DNA of 38,817 nt from Candidatus Fermentibacter sp. (GCA_030373045.1 JAUCPW010000062.1:1-38817); one strand, 5' to 3'. Positions 7,637 to 17,874 are shown, counted from the first letter of the stretch. Translations and numbers: made by a program. Notes: generated by a model not told the origin, from the letters alone.

Positions 7637-10053
7637 GAACCCTCCCCTCCTTCCTCGATGTCCACCGAGACACCGGATGCGCCTTCGACCCAGACGATCG
7701 ACGACGCCCTGGTGACGTTCCCGAGATCCTCCTCGAAGCCCCGCATCAGCGCGATGTCCTCCCCGGAGGAGGTGACCGACAGCCTGCCGAGGGGGGCGGC
7801 CATGCTGAGGTTGCGCTCGCTCTTGAACCTCCTGGCGGCCTCGATCACTCCGAGGCAGAGGTCACCGGCGCGGAGGGCATCGGAATCGACCACCCCCTGA
7901 ACGGGCCACGGGGCGGTGTGGATGCTGGCATGGCCCTCGTGCTCCCTGAAGATCCCCTGGTAGAGCTCCTCGGTAATGTGGACAAGGATGGGCGCGAAGA
8001 GGCGGAGGACGGTATGGAGGCAGTCGTAGAGCGCTTTCCTGGCGGCGTCGGCGGCTTGCGGATCGGAGCCGAACAGGCGCCCCTTCACTATCTCGAGGTA
8101 GTTGTCGCAGAAGGCGTTCCAGAAGAAGGACTCGGCCTCCCTCATGCAGACGGAGTACTCGAACTCCTCCATGCCCGAGGTGGAATCGGCGACAGCCTTC
8201 GATGCCCGGGAGAGGATCCACCTGTCGAAGGGGCGCAGCTCGACGCGGGTGGAGGGGTCGAACCCCTCGAGGTGCCCGGCGGTGAACCGGGCTGCGTTCC
8301 ATAGCTTCGTCACGAGCTTCCGCCCCAGGCCCAGGACCTCCTCGCTGAACATCACGTCGGTGCCCAGCCGGCTCGAGCATGCCCAGTAACGCAGCTCGTC
8401 GGCCGAGTACTTCTCGAGTGCGGCCAGGGGGTCGCCCGCGACGTTGCCCTTGCTCTTGGACATCTTCTCGCGGTTCGGGTTCAGGGCATGGCCGCTGATC
8501 ATCACGTGCCGCCACGGGATCGTGTCCATGTGGAGATGCGCCTTCACGATCGTGTAGAAGGCCCAGGTCCTTATGATGTCGTGCGCCTGGGGCCTCAGGC
8601 TCATCGGGATCATGCCCGACCTGTCGCCGGGCTCACCCCATTTCGCATTGATGAGGGGCGTGAGCGAGCTGGTTGCCCAGGTGTCCATCACGTCGGCCTC
8701 GGGGGTGAACTCCGCCGATCCGCAGTGCGGGCACGGGCCGGAGGGCGAATCCTCGAGCGGGTCCACCGGGAGGTCCTCCGCCCGGGCGAACACCGGCTCC
8801 CCGCAGGAACCGCAGTACCAGACCGGGAACGGGACCCCGTAGTAGCGCTGGCGGCTGATGCACCAGTCCCACCTGAGGTTCTCGACCCAGTGGTCGTACC
8901 TGACCCGGAACATCTCGGGATGCCACTGCACCTGCCTGCCGCGCTCGAGCAGCTCGTCCCTGATGTCCAGGATGCGGATGAACCACTGCGGGGTGACGAG
9001 GTACTCCAGGGCGGTGCCGCATCTCTCGTGGACGTTGACCGCGTGGACCAGGGGCTTAGAGCCGGTCAGGAGCCCGCCCGCGGTCAGGTCCTCGACGATC
9101 CTGGCGCGGGCCTCCTTCACGTTCAGTCCCCGATACGGCCCGGCGAGCTCGTTCATACGGCCGTTCCGCTCGAGGGCCATGCGCAGTCCGAGCCCGTATT
9201 CCTCCCACCAGGCGATGTCGGTCGTGTCCCCGAAGGTGCAGCACATCACGAGGCCGCTGCCCTTCTCGATGGACACCCTTCCGTCCGCGAGCACCGGGAC
9301 CTCGCGCCCGGACAGCGGGACGATCGCGTTCCTGCCTTCGAGGTGGGCCCAGCGCCCGTCCTCCGGGTTGCGGAACACCGCAGAGCAGGCTGGCAGCAGT
9401 TCGGGCCTCGTCGTCGCTATGGGGATGGTTCCCCCGCCGGCCAGCCCGAACACCAGGTCGTGGAAGACGGAGTCGAGCTCGCGGTCCTCGGTCTCGGCCT
9501 GGGCGACGGCGGTCCTGCACTCCGGGCACCAGAGCGTCGGCATGCTCTTCCGGTAGATCCTGCCCTTCGAGTGGAGGTCGAGGAACGACCTCTGGCTCAG
9601 GCCCCTCACCCGGGGGCTGATAGTGGTGTACATCTCGTCCCAGTCGCACGAGAAGCCGAGCCTCGTCCAGAGCTCGCGGAAGCCCTCCTCGGCGCCGGAC
9701 GTCACCTCGAGGCAGAGCTTCACGAACTCGCTCCTGGGCATCTCGTGCGCGCGGACCTTCCTCGTCTTCTCCGTGAACCTCTCGCTGGGCAGCCCGTTGT
9801 CGTCGAAGCAGAACGGGTAGAAGACCCCGTCGCCGGCCATCCTCCTGTACCTGGCTATGACCTCGGCCTGCACGTAGCTGAAGACGTGCCCCATGTGGAT
9901 CATGCCCGAGACGGTCGGAGGCGGCGTGTCGATGGTGAACAGGGGCTTCCCCGAGTCGGGATCGAACCTGTAGATGCCGGATTCGCGCCACTGCCTCTGC
10001 CAGCGGGGCTCGGCCTCGGACGCGACGTAGCGCTTGGACAGTTCCTTGCTCAC
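7633..10053 (-). CDS. valS: Valine--tRNA ligase, type 2 (archaeal/Rickettsia-like)
   Basis: An 806-aa class I aminoacyl-tRNA synthetase charging tRNA-Val. The HIGH motif is HMGH (53-56) and KMSKS is at 530-534. DDNGLPSERFTEK after the HIGH region and TTRPELLPACSAVF in the editing domain mark the type-2 ValRS found in archaea and Rickettsiales; ordinary bacterial ValRS has a TDHAGIATQ-type motif instead. DVMDTWATSSLTP is also ValRS-specific. The long C-terminal coiled-coil arm of the common bacterial enzyme is absent. The start is GTG at 10053, with GGGAGG 8 nt upstream and a 4-nt overlap with the GlyRS stop. The open frame extends about 235 codons further upstream across the GlyRS gene, but that part is a shadow frame. 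Confidence 0.92.
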   Translation of the reverse strand: MSKELSKRYVASEAEPRWQRQWRESGIYRFDPDSGKPLFTIDTPPPTVSGMIHMGHVFSYVQAEVIARYRRMAGDGVFYPFCFDDNGLPSERFTEKTRKVRAHEMPRSEFVKLCLEVTSGAEEGFRELWTRLGFSCDWDEMYTTISPRVRGLSQRSFLDLHSKGRIYRKSMPTLWCPECRTAVAQAETEDRELDSVFHDLVFGLAGGGTIPIATTRPELLPACSAVFRNPEDGRWAHLEGRNAIVPLSGREVPVLADGRVSIEKGSGLVMCCTFGDTTDIAWWEEYGLGLRMALERNGRMNELAGPYRGLNVKEARARIVEDLTAGGLLTGSKPLVHAVNVHERCGTALEYLVTPQWFIRILDIRDELLERGRQVQWHPEMFRVRYDHWVENLRWDWCISRQRYYGVPFPVWYCGSCGEPVFARAEDLPVDPLEDSPSGPCPHCGSAEFTPEADVMDTWATSSLTPLINAKWGEPGDRSGMIPMSLRPQAHDIIRTWAFYTIVKAHLHMDTIPWRHVMISGHALNPNREKMSKSKGNVAGDPLAALEKYSADELRYWACSSRLGTDVMFSEEVLGLGRKLVTKLWNAARFTAGHLEGFDPSTRVELRPFDRWILSRASKAVADSTSGMEEFEYSVCMREAESFFWNAFCDNYLEIVKGRLFGSDPQAADAARKALYDCLHTVLRLFAPILVHITEELYQGIFREHEGHASIHTAPWPVQGVVDSDALRAGDLCLGVIEAARRFKSERNLSMAAPLGRLSVTSSGEDIALMRGFEEDLGNVTRASSIVWVEGASGVSVDIEEGGEGS

Positions 10054-11417
10054 TCCGAGGCCCTCCCGGCGGCCGAGAGCCCGGCCTTCCCGATGGCCGG
10101 CCCCCAGCCCTTCCCGAGGCAGTCGAGGAGGAGGTCGGCGAGGTTGTCCACCCCGACCCTGACCTGCTCGAGCGTGTCCCGCTCCCGGATCGTGACGGCT
10201 CCGTCGTTCTCCGATTCGAAATCGTAGGTGACGCAGAAGGGCGTGCCTATCTCGTCCATGCGGCGGTAGCGCTTGCCAATCGATCCCGTCACGTCGAAAC
10301 TCACGGGCAGATGAGGGCGCAGCATGTCCGCCACCCCGGCCGCCTTCCCCTCGAGGGCGCGGGAGAGCGGCAGCACCGCCGCCTTCACCGGCGCGAGGGC
10401 CGGCGACAGCCTGAGCGTCACGCGCTCGCGGCCGTCCACCACGTCCTCGTGGTAGGCGTCCAGCAGCACTGCGAGGATGGTGCGCCCCACGCCACCGGAG
10501 GTCTCCACGACCCATGGGACCACCTTCTCGTTCGCGACCTGGTCGATGAACCAGAGATCCTGCCCGCTGGCCTTCATGTGGGCCGAGAGGTCGTAGTCGG
10601 ACCTGTTGGCGATGCCCTCGAGCTCTCCGAACCCCCCGGGGGCGAACGGGAATGCGAACTCGATGTCGGTGCAGGCCCTGGCATAGTGGGCCAGCTCCTC
10701 CTTCGCATGGTCGCGGAACCGGAGGCTGTCCCTCGAGAGGCCGAGGGACAGGTACCACGCCATCCTCTCGCCCTTCCAGTACTCGAAGAACCTGTCGGCG
10801 TCAGCGGGCCTGCAGAAGTACTCCATCTCCATCTGCTCGAATTCCCGGGACCTGAAGACGAAGTTCCTGGCTGTGATCTCGTTCCTGAAGGCCTTGCCGA
10901 TCTGGGCTATGCCGAACGGCAGGCTCTGCCTCGACGCCGTGACGATGTTCCTGAAGTTCACGAAGATCGACTGGCAGGTCTCCGGGCGTAGATAGACCTC
11001 GGCGGCCTCATCCTCGACCGCGCCCATCATCGTGCGGAACATCAGGCCGAAATCCCTGGGCTCGGTGAGTTCGCCGCCGCACTCCGGGCACTTCGTGCCC
11101 TCGATCTGGTCGGCCCTGAACCTCGCCCTGCACTTCCTGCAGTCCACGAGGGGATCGTGGAAGTTCTCGACGTGGCCGGATGCCCTCCATACGTCGGGAT
11201 GCGTGATGATGGCGGTGTCGACTCCGACCACGTCGGCGCGGCGCCTGACCATGGATTCCCACCAGCTCGACTCGATGTTCTTCTTGAGCTCTACACCCAG
11301 CGGGCCGTAGTCCCAGGCCGACTGGAGCCCGCCGTAGATCTCGCCGGACTGGAACACGAAACCGAGCCTCTTGCAGAGGGAAACCATCTTCTTCATCAGG
11401 TCGTCAGACGGCGCCAT
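10050..11417 (-). CDS. glyQS: Glycine--tRNA ligase, dimeric type
   Basis: A 455-aa class II synthetase of the alpha-2 type, unlike the two-subunit GlyQ/GlyS of many bacteria. Features seen are the N-terminal GFVFQSGEIYGGLQSAWDYG, a CRKC...CPEC zinc-ribbon-like insertion, motif 2 around FRNEITARNFVFRSREFEQME, and the C-terminal anticodon-binding domain. The start is ATG at 11417, with GAGGAT upstream, 14 nt inside the end of recO. Its stop overlaps the ValRS start. Encoding GlyRS and ValRS together after recO suggests joint growth-related expression. Confidence 0.94.
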   Translation of the reverse strand: MAPSDDLMKKMVSLCKRLGFVFQSGEIYGGLQSAWDYGPLGVELKKNIESSWWESMVRRRADVVGVDTAIITHPDVWRASGHVENFHDPLVDCRKCRARFRADQIEGTKCPECGGELTEPRDFGLMFRTMMGAVEDEAAEVYLRPETCQSIFVNFRNIVTASRQSLPFGIAQIGKAFRNEITARNFVFRSREFEQMEMEYFCRPADADRFFEYWKGERMAWYLSLGLSRDSLRFRDHAKEELAHYARACTDIEFAFPFAPGGFGELEGIANRSDYDLSAHMKASGQDLWFIDQVANEKVVPWVVETSGGVGRTILAVLLDAYHEDVVDGRERVTLRLSPALAPVKAAVLPLSRALEGKAAGVADMLRPHLPVSFDVTGSIGKRYRRMDEIGTPFCVTYDFESENDGAVTIRERDTLEQVRVGVDNLADLLLDCLGKGWGPAIGKAGLSAAGRASE

Positions 11418-12159
11418 GTTCCAGATCCTCCAGTACGCCGAGCGAGCGTAGCCTCAAACCCGACTGGTTGTGGGCCTGTGCGAAGTCCCGCATGAAATCG
11501 TGGCACGCCCGGAATCCGCCCTTCCAGAGCCTGGTGCGGGAGGCGGTCTCGAAGCCGGATTTCCGGCACGTCCTTATGAATTCGAGGATGCCCTTCGAAA
11601 CGGCGGTCTCTCCGGGCATCGAACACCTCGCGCAGACGATCCCGCCTTCGCGGTGGCTCCATGTCTCCGAGCCCTCCGAGGGCAGGCCGCAGCGCACGCA
11701 ATCATCTATCTCCATGCCGTGTCCGGCAAGCCTGAGCATGGTCTCCACCGAGGCGCAGGTGACGGCCCACTTCGCCCGGCTCTCCGGCAGGGTCGAGAAA
11801 GCCGTCCCGAGAAGCCCGTAGACCGCACCGGCCGACTCCCCTCCCATGAAGAGGCCCTGCACCCATTCCGAGAGCAGGCAGGCGTGCGCGAAAGCCTCCG
11901 GGTCCGCCCTGAGCCCGGTGCAGGGTTCGATCAGCGAAACGTCGGTGAGGGTGGACATCTCCCGGCCCTCGCGTCTGGAGACGGTCACCTCGACGCCGGC
12001 CAGGAGTTCGAGCATCCCGTGGAACCTCCCGCCCGGCCTGAGGGCGCCCTTCGCCATCACCGAGATCCTGCCCTGATCCATCGAATACAGGGTGAGGATG
12101 AGCGAGGATTCGCTCCACCTGACTCTCCTCAGGACCCAGGCCGGAGTTGTCTCTCTCAC
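11404..12159 (-). CDS. recO: DNA repair protein RecO
   Basis: A 251-aa RecO, which helps load RecA on single-stranded DNA together with RecR. The N-terminal OB-fold segment (TPAWVLRRVRWSESSLILTL) is followed by a helical domain and a four-cysteine zinc site made of CVRCG and CARC. The length is normal for the family. The start is GTG at 12159, one base after the TGA of the upstream CorC-like gene. The 3' end overlaps glyQS by 14 nt. Its place after phoH-pgpH-ybeY-corC matches an arrangement common in bacteria. Confidence 0.9.
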   Translation of the reverse strand: MRETTPAWVLRRVRWSESSLILTLYSMDQGRISVMAKGALRPGGRFHGMLELLAGVEVTVSRREGREMSTLTDVSLIEPCTGLRADPEAFAHACLLSEWVQGLFMGGESAGAVYGLLGTAFSTLPESRAKWAVTCASVETMLRLAGHGMEIDDCVRCGLPSEGSETWSHREGGIVCARCSMPGETAVSKGILEFIRTCRKSGFETASRTRLWKGGFRACHDFMRDFAQAHNQSGLRLRSLGVLEDLEHGAV

Positions 12160-12160
12160 C

Positions 12161-13381
12161 TCAGGGAGGAGTTTCCTGCTGCCGCTCTGGAGACACCCTG
12201 ACGAGCAGTATCCTCTGCGCCCGCACCCTCTCCACGGTGAACCTGTACCCGTCGAGCAGCACGCTCTCGCCTGGCCTGGGGATCTTCCCTATGCTGCTGT
12301 AGACGAGACCGCCCACGGTGTCGAAGTCGTCGGACCCGAAGGACGACTCCAGCAGGTCGTTCAGGTCGTCTATGGGAAGCATGGCGTCGACCCTGAAGGT
12401 GTCGAGGCCGAGTGACTGGATCATGGGGGCCTCGGAGTCCTCGAACTCGTCGAGGATCTCGCCGAAGACCTCCTCGACCAGGTCCTCCATGGTCACGAGT
12501 CCGGCTGTCCCGCCGTACTCGTCCACCACGACGGCCATGTGTATCCTGTGGGACTGGAACTCCCTGAACAGGCTGTCGACCCTCTTGTATTCGGGCACGA
12601 AATACGGCTGTCTGAGGATCTTCTCCATCCGGAACGGTTCCGAAGGCGGCTTGGAGAGGGCTTTCAGCAGGTCCTTCACGTAGAGCACGCCTATGATGTC
12701 GTCTATCTTCTCGCGATACACAGGGATCCGGGAATGGCTGGCGGCCAGGGCCTCCCTCAGCACGCGGTCGAGATCGTCGCCCGCGGCCATGGACACCATG
12801 TCGATACGGGGCACCATGACCTCGCGGACGATCTTGTCCGCGAAATCCACTATGCCCTCCATCAGCTCCCTCTCCTGCAGGAAGCTGTGCTGTTCGCTCC
12901 TCTCGGTGCGCTGTTCCAGCCACATGAAGTCGGGGGGCGTGAAGACCCATTCCCCCGTCTCCCCGTCGTCCCCGGACGCCGGACCGAGTATCGCCCGCGC
13001 AGGCAGGTGGAAGACCACCCGGAGCAGGAACAGGGGGATGCCGAGCAAGCGCCTGATCAGGTCGGGCCTCGTGTGACCGAGCCTGGAAGGCGCCAGTTCC
13101 GCCAGGAGGAAGAGGAGGATCGAGAGCGCAACGGCCGAGGCCGGGGGAGGGAATCCGGGGGAGATGCCCATCTCGAGCGCTACGAGGGCGATGCCCACCC
13201 CCGCCGTGATCAGGCCGCAGAACCGCGCCAGCCAGAGCACCCTGAGGTGCGAGATGGCTGTTTCCCTGCGTTCCGCGGCGTCCCTCCTCCCGGGCAGGAT
13301 GCCCGGGAGCGCCGCCCTGAGGGCGTTGGCCATGGCGGTCAGAAGCGCTCCTGAAGACAGAAGGACTACGGAGGTCGTCAC
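12161..13381 (-). CDS. CBS-domain membrane protein, CorC/TlyC hemolysin family
   Basis: A 406-aa protein with about four N-terminal hydrophobic segments (residues 1-150). A linker carries the family signature MEGIVDFADKIVREVMVPRID, followed by a CBS pair (about 190-315, with VVVDEYGGTAGLVTMEDLVEEV). A C-terminal CorC_HlyC domain (about 325-400) follows. Members are linked to magnesium or cobalt efflux and ion sensing at the inner membrane; the exact role here is not shown. The start is GTG at 13381, overlapping the ybeY stop by four bases (GTGA). Confidence 0.88.
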   Translation of the reverse strand: MTTSVVLLSSGALLTAMANALRAALPGILPGRRDAAERRETAISHLRVLWLARFCGLITAGVGIALVALEMGISPGFPPPASAVALSILLFLLAELAPSRLGHTRPDLIRRLLGIPLFLLRVVFHLPARAILGPASGDDGETGEWVFTPPDFMWLEQRTERSEQHSFLQERELMEGIVDFADKIVREVMVPRIDMVSMAAGDDLDRVLREALAASHSRIPVYREKIDDIIGVLYVKDLLKALSKPPSEPFRMEKILRQPYFVPEYKRVDSLFREFQSHRIHMAVVVDEYGGTAGLVTMEDLVEEVFGEILDEFEDSEAPMIQSLGLDTFRVDAMLPIDDLNDLLESSFGSDDFDTVGGLVYSSIGKIPRPGESVLLDGYRFTVERVRAQRILLVRVSPERQQETPP

Positions 13382-13767
13382 CGTGCCCCCTCCAAAGCCC
13401 CGGCGACCATGGAGGCCACGTCCGCCGCCATGGATGCGGAGTCGGCCTCCGTGTCGTGGGTGCGCCCCAGGAGGTGGAGATAGCCGTGGAATATCCTCTC
13501 CAGGAGCTCCTCCATGGGCGGGGCGAGGCGCATGTCGGCGTAGATGACCCCCTCGGGGTCGGCTCCGCCCTCTGAAAGGTCGAACGTAAGCACGTCGGTA
13601 TAGCGGTCGATGTGCCTGAATCTGCGGTTCATCACCCGCATGTAGCCCGGATCGACCAGGACGATCTCGACGTCACCATGCATCCGGGGGGATATCATCC
13701 GCCGGAGCTCCTCCGGGTCGAACCCGGGATCGCCGACCGGGGTCTCGACGACCGGTCCGTCAGCCAT
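13378..13767 (-). CDS. ybeY: Endoribonuclease YbeY (16S rRNA maturation)
   Basis: A 129-aa metal-dependent RNase involved in 16S rRNA 3'-end maturation and ribosome quality control. The signature HGYLHLLGRTHD gives the three zinc ligands H94, H98 and H104. TDVLTFDLSEG is the conserved central segment. It is a little shorter than most YbeY (about 150 aa), mainly at the N-terminus. The start is ATG at 13767, with GAAGGA upstream, 8 nt inside the end of the 7TM-HD gene. PhoH, encoded two genes upstream, is a known functional partner. Confidence 0.92.
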   Translation of the reverse strand: MADGPVVETPVGDPGFDPEELRRMISPRMHGDVEIVLVDPGYMRVMNRRFRHIDRYTDVLTFDLSEGGADPEGVIYADMRLAPPMEELLERIFHGYLHLLGRTHDTEADSASMAADVASMVAGALEGAR

Positions 13768-15805
13768 GGGGATAGTCCTTCACTCTCTCGTGGAAACGGC
13801 CCTGGAGGACCTGCAGGAAGGTCTCGAAGATCACCGTCAGGTTGCCGCGCGTGAGCTGGCAATCGTCGAGCTGGCCGTCGACGTCCCTCTCTTCGATGAC
13901 TTCCCTGACCATGCCCTCGATGACCTCGGGCGGCTCGCCCGACATGTTCTTCGTGGCCGATTCGACGGCGTCGGCCAGCATCACGATGGCTGCCTCCCTC
14001 GTCGCGGGCTTGGGGCCGCTGTAGCGGAAATCCGCCTCCTGGGGCTCCGAGGCTCCTTCCACCCCTTGCTCCCACTCGCGCCTGGCCTTCTCGTAGAAGG
14101 CTCTCATGACCGTCATTCCGTGATGCTGGGTGATGATGTCGATGACCGGTCCCGGGACCCTGAACTTCCTGGCGAGCCTCACCCCCTCGGAGACATGAGC
14201 CCGGAGCCTTGCGGCGCTCTCCATGGGATGGAGCAGGTCGTGGGGATTGGGGGTCTCCGGGGGAAGATTCTCGATGAAATGCTTTGGATCCATGACCTTG
14301 CCGACGTCGTGGAAGAGCCCGCCGGCCTCGGCGAGGACATGGTCGGCCCCGATCGCGCGGGAGGCCTCGGAGGCGAGATCCGAGACATGCTGCGAGTGCT
14401 GCCAGGTCCCCATCGCCCACCGGCTGAGATCGAGCAGGAGCGGGTGGTCCCTCTTCTTGACCTCCTCGATGGACCTGACGGTGCTGACCCCGAACTTCTC
14501 GAACAGCGGGAGAAGGGCATACGCCGCCCCCACGCCCGCGACCGGGGAGAGCAGGGTCTCGAGGATCCCGATCCAGACGGGGGTGGTGTTGACCCCGATG
14601 TCGAGGAGGCGGCAGGTGAGGAACGCCGCCGTTCCCGCGAGCGAGGCGTAGACCATGCAGAGCGGTATCGTGTTGCGTTTGCGGAGGTCCCACCCGGTAT
14701 AGGCCGCGAGCGATCCGGAGGCCGTGGCGACCATGAGGCTGCTGAAGGGATGGGGATGCCCGACGGCGGTCAGCACGGCGAAGAGGATGGAGAATACCGC
14801 GCCGTGCCTCCTGTTGGTGAAAACGCTCGTATGCAGGGCTCCGAAGGTGACGAGGGACGCGTAGGACCCCCCGTAGAACCGCCCCGACAGCACCGAGAGG
14901 ATGCCTGTGACGAACAGCGCGGCGGTCCAGCTCGTGCACAGCAGCATGACCCGTTCGCGGTCGATCCAGGCGGGTTTCATGGAATCCCTCACGTAGACGA
15001 CCGCCACCGAGAAGATCCCGGCCAGCAGCAACAGCCTGCCGGCAGCGTTCCTCGCGCGCCTGCCGCTCATCCCCTCGGCCTGGGACGACCTCAGGGCTTC
15101 GAGGTATCTCGCCGACTGTTCGGTCACGACACCCCCGGCCGGCACGATCATGTCGCCCGCGCTTATCAGGGTGTCCACCATGGAATAGCTTGCGAGAGCC
15201 TCCGCGATGCTTGCCTGCCTGCGCGCGCCATCCACCAGGACATTGGGGGCGAGGCTGGCCGAGAGCGAATCGGCCTGCTCGTCGGGAATCCCCCCTCCGC
15301 GCAGGGTCGACGCGAACGCCCCCTCCACCTCGGACAGCCCGTGGATGTTGACGTTGCCGAGAGGAGCCGGGGTGCCGTCCATCCCGTTCCTGGTGACGAT
15401 CGCCAGCCCTCCCCCGGACTCCCCGGACAGGCCGTCCAGGTCCATGACACCCTTCTCGTACATGATCCCGAGTTCGCGCAGAGCCCCCTGGATCACCAGG
15501 CTGTCCACGGAGAGCTCGTCCAGGCGGTAGGAGAGCCCTTCGCGGACCTCTGGCCAGACATCGTCGGAATAGGACAGATAGAGGGGTACCGTCGCCTCGA
15601 CCTCCTGCCTGAGCCCCGATATCTCGTCCGCGGGGAGCAGGACCTCGAAGGAGAACGGGGCTTCGATGCCGTCGGGAACTATCTCGCCCTCCCTTATCTC
15701 GAAATCGTTGAGGGCGAAGGAGGGCGCGACGATGAAGAGGTAGGCGCCGGCCACGGCTGCGGCGCCGGCCAGCCCGAGGAGCATGGCGGTCCTGCCGCCG
15801 GTCAA
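13760..15805 (-). CDS. 7TM-HD family phosphohydrolase (PgpH-like)
   Basis: A 681-aa membrane protein. A signal-anchor helix (about 8-28) is followed by a large extracytoplasmic 7TMR-HDED domain (about 30-265), about seven membrane helices (about 268-455) and a cytoplasmic HD domain (about 470-650). The HD ligands appear in [12 protein letters not shown] and [15 protein letters not shown], with ITQHHG further on. Characterised relatives such as Listeria PgpH hydrolyse cyclic di-AMP; that substrate is inferred, and no cyclase gene is present in this window. The start is TTG at 15805, overlapping the phoH stop by four bases (TTGA). Confidence 0.9.
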   Translation of the reverse strand: MTGGRTAMLLGLAGAAAVAGAYLFIVAPSFALNDFEIREGEIVPDGIEAPFSFEVLLPADEISGLRQEVEATVPLYLSYSDDVWPEVREGLSYRLDELSVDSLVIQGALRELGIMYEKGVMDLDGLSGESGGGLAIVTRNGMDGTPAPLGNVNIHGLSEVEGAFASTLRGGGIPDEQADSLSASLAPNVLVDGARRQASIAEALASYSMVDTLISAGDMIVPAGGVVTEQSARYLEALRSSQAEGMSGRRARNAAGRLLLLAGIFSVAVVYVRDSMKPAWIDRERVMLLCTSWTAALFVTGILSVLSGRFYGGSYASLVTFGALHTSVFTNRRHGAVFSILFAVLTAVGHPHPFSSLMVATASGSLAAYTGWDLRKRNTIPLCMVYASLAGTAAFLTCRLLDIGVNTTPVWIGILETLLSPVAGVGAAYALLPLFEKFGVSTVRSIEEVKKRDHPLLLDLSRWAMGTWQHSQHVSDLASEASRAIGADHVLAEAGGLFHDVGKVMDPKHFIENLPPETPNPHDLLHPMESAARLRAHVSEGVRLARKFRVPGPVIDIITQHHGMTVMRAFYEKARREWEQGVEGASEPQEADFRYSGPKPATREAAIVMLADAVESATKNMSGEPPEVIEGMVREVIEERDVDGQLDDCQLTRGNLTVIFETFLQVLQGRFHERVKDYPHG

Positions 15806-16758
15806 TTCGGCTCCTCCCCCTGGCTCTGCTCGTACCGGGCGAAGGCGGTGATGATCTTCTGCACGAGGGGGTGCCTCACGACGTCCCTCTCGCCGAGTAC
15901 GACGAACCTGATCCCATCGACCCCGTCGAGGATCGGACGGATGCGGACCAGGCCGGAGGACGACGCGGGCTTGAGGTCGATCTGCGTGATGTCACCCGTG
16001 ATGACCGCCCTCGATCTGAACCCGAGCCTCGTCAGGAACATCTTCAGCTGGGTGAGGGTGGTGTTCTGGGCCTCGTCGAGGATCACGAAGGCGTTGTTGA
16101 GCGTCCTCCCGCGCATGTAGGCGAGAGGGGCGACCTCTATGACGCCGTTGTCCATGCTGCGCCGGAGGCGCGCCGGCGAGAGCGTGTCGTTGAGCGCGTC
16201 ATAGATTGGTCTGAGATAGGGGTCGATCTTCTGCAGCAGGTCGCCCGGCAGGAAGCCGAGATTCTCGCCTGCCTCGACGGCCGGCCTGGTGATCACGATC
16301 CTCTCTACGAGGCCGTCCCGGAGCGAGGCGACCGCGGCGGCAACTGCGAGGAAGGTCTTGCCCGTGCCGGCCGGGCCGATGCTGAATACGATCTCGCTGC
16401 CGCGCATGGCGGAGATGTACTCCTCCTGGCCGGGGGTCCGGGGGGAGACGCGGCCCGCCTTGCCCGGGACAGGGAGATCCAGGCCGGGATCGCCGGGGGA
16501 TGGGAAGTCCAGTGCGGTGTAGAGCGAGATGTCACGGACCGATCCGGTGGTCTCGATGTCTTCCCTGAGACGGTCGAGGACACTGCCGGCCTTCTCCGCG
16601 GCTTCCACCGGCCCGGTGAACACCACTACGCCGTCCCTGTAGACCGCGGTGACTCCGAGCCTGCTGCATATCAGCCGCAGAAAGGAATCGCCGGGGCCGA
16701 GGACCTCGCCCGCAAGCTCGAGCGGGAGCTCCCTCTGGACCCTGACGCTTTCTACCAT
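15802..16758 (-). CDS. PhoH-like ATPase (YbeZ family)
   Basis: A 318-aa P-loop ATPase linked to RNA metabolism and to YbeY. A short N-terminal KH-like part (about 1-75) precedes the ATPase core, with Walker A GPAGTGKT (128-135) and Walker B VILDEAQN (225-232). [10 protein letters not shown] is the conserved sensor segment. The start is ATG at 16758 with only a weak ribosome-binding site. It heads the operon that runs to 7115. No clear promoter lies between it and the terminator at 16780-16817, so expression may depend on readthrough or on a promoter inside the lysM gene. Confidence 0.92.
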   Translation of the reverse strand: MVESVRVQRELPLELAGEVLGPGDSFLRLICSRLGVTAVYRDGVVVFTGPVEAAEKAGSVLDRLREDIETTGSVRDISLYTALDFPSPGDPGLDLPVPGKAGRVSPRTPGQEEYISAMRGSEIVFSIGPAGTGKTFLAVAAAVASLRDGLVERIVITRPAVEAGENLGFLPGDLLQKIDPYLRPIYDALNDTLSPARLRRSMDNGVIEVAPLAYMRGRTLNNAFVILDEAQNTTLTQLKMFLTRLGFRSRAVITGDITQIDLKPASSSGLVRIRPILDGVDGIRFVVLGERDVVRHPLVQKIITAFARYEQSQGEEPN

Positions 16759-16779
16759 GCCGGATGGATCCGTCTCCCG

Positions 16780-16817
16780 AGAAAAGGGAAGCTCCCCCGG
16801 GACCGGAGGAGCTTCCC
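16780..16817 (-). terminator. Rho-independent terminator after the LysM gene
   Basis: A perfect 10-bp stem: GGGAAGCTCC (16786-16795) pairs with GGAGCTTCCC (16808-16817). Read on the minus strand, the hairpin is followed by TTTTCT. It lies between the lysM stop (16832) and the phoH start (16758), so it separates the two transcription units at least in part. Confidence 0.75.
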
Positions 16818-16831
16818 CGCTCGACAGGTTT

Positions 16832-17509
16832 CTAACGGGTGGTACCAGGCCTCGAGCCGGTCCTGGGGACGGTGAGAACCTGGCCGGGATAGATCAGGTT
16901 GGGATCGCTGATCACACCGCGGTTTGCTTCATAGAGCTGGGGCCACATGCCCCTGTCGCCGTAGACGACGCCGTAGCCGGCGATCTTGCCGAGGTAGTCA
17001 CCATCGACGACCGTGTAGCTGCTGACCATGGGCACGGGGACGATGAGCGTATGACCGGCGTAGATCAGGTCGGGGTCGCTTATCGTATCGCGGTTGCGCT
17101 CGTAGATCTGCGGCCACTTGGTGCCGTCGTTGAAGTAGTAGTGGTACGACGCGATGGTCCAGAGGCACTCGCCCTCGACGATGTTGTGGGTCACGCCGGA
17201 GTTGCGGAGCCTCTCGATGTCGGCCCTGAGCTGGTTGATCTGGTTCTGGAGGCTGGCGATCTGGTTGTCCAGATCCTGGGCCTGGGCGCGCAGCGGGAGA
17301 ACCTGGGGCTCCCACTCGGCTATCACATCGTCGGCCTCGGCCTTGACCCACTCCCAATAGGCGATCTGGAGAGGGAGGTTGTCGTTGCCCATGGCGTCGA
17401 TCTCTTCGTGCGTGTACTGGGACAGCTCTTCAGCGGACCAGGTTCCCGCAACGGCGCCGGATGCGAGGAACAGAGTCGCTGCAAGGATCAGTGCGAAGTT
17501 GCGATTCAT
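16832..17509 (-). CDS. Secreted protein with coiled coil and two LysM domains
   Basis: A 225-aa envelope protein with a signal peptide (about 1-21, ending AVAG), a helical region with a coiled coil (about 65-105) and two LysM modules. The first begins at [14 protein letters not shown] and the second at [13 protein letters not shown]; both keep the [17 protein letters not shown] and [10 protein letters not shown]-like consensus. LysM binds peptidoglycan. It lies 15 nt after a small coiled-coil lipoprotein gene, with a strong AGGAGG site before its ATG, so the two are probably an outer-membrane/peptidoglycan tether pair. The specific partner is inferred. Confidence 0.83.
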   Translation of the reverse strand: MNRNFALILAATLFLASGAVAGTWSAEELSQYTHEEIDAMGNDNLPLQIAYWEWVKAEADDVIAEWEPQVLPLRAQAQDLDNQIASLQNQINQLRADIERLRNSGVTHNIVEGECLWTIASYHYYFNDGTKWPQIYERNRDTISDPDLIYAGHTLIVPVPMVSSYTVVDGDYLGKIAGYGVVYGDRGMWPQLYEANRGVISDPNLIYPGQVLTVPRTGSRPGTTR

Positions 17510-17524
17510 TGCGTTCCCCCCCTC

Positions 17525-17791
17525 CTAGCGGCCGCCGAGTGCCTGATACTCGGCCTGGAGCTCGGCGAGCTCCTGCTGAAGTGACTGGACCTGAGCCTCC
17601 TTCTGGGGGATGGACTCGGTCAGATCTGCATACTCGGCCTGAAGGCTGGCTGCCCTGGCTTCGGCCGCAAGAGCCGCACTCCTGGCCTCGTCCCTGGCAC
17701 GGATCTGTGCCTCACTGGGACCGCAGGCGGAGAGAAGCAGGGCGGCGCTGAGAACAGCCAGGCAGAACCAGATCATCCTGGCTCTAGGCAT
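17525..17791 (-). CDS. Small coiled-coil lipoprotein (Lpp-like)
   Basis: An 88-aa lipoprotein. The signal sequence ends in lipobox LSAC with the lipidated cysteine at 23. Nearly all of the mature chain is predicted alpha-helical and coiled-coil, rich in Ala, Glu and Gln, with heptad-like LQQELAELQAEYQAL. The start is ATG at 17791, preceded by GAGGAGG at about 8 nt; an earlier in-frame start at 17845 has no such site. It resembles Braun-type lipoproteins in size and architecture but lacks the C-terminal lysine used for covalent attachment. The adjacent LysM protein could supply wall binding instead. Confidence 0.78.
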   Translation of the reverse strand: MPRARMIWFCLAVLSAALLLSACGPSEAQIRARDEARSAALAAEARAASLQAEYADLTESIPQKEAQVQSLQQELAELQAEYQALGGR

Positions 17792-17874
17792 ACGCGGGAC
17801 CTCCTCTCGACTGGTCAGAATGGCTGAATGGACCCCTGGGAACAACTTGAGGACCGACCCCTGTCCGACTGAAG

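Noticed and set aside
13766-16120. 784-aa plus-strand open frame
   Set aside because: It is antisense to pgpH-like and phoH genes with clear motifs and has no domain of its own.
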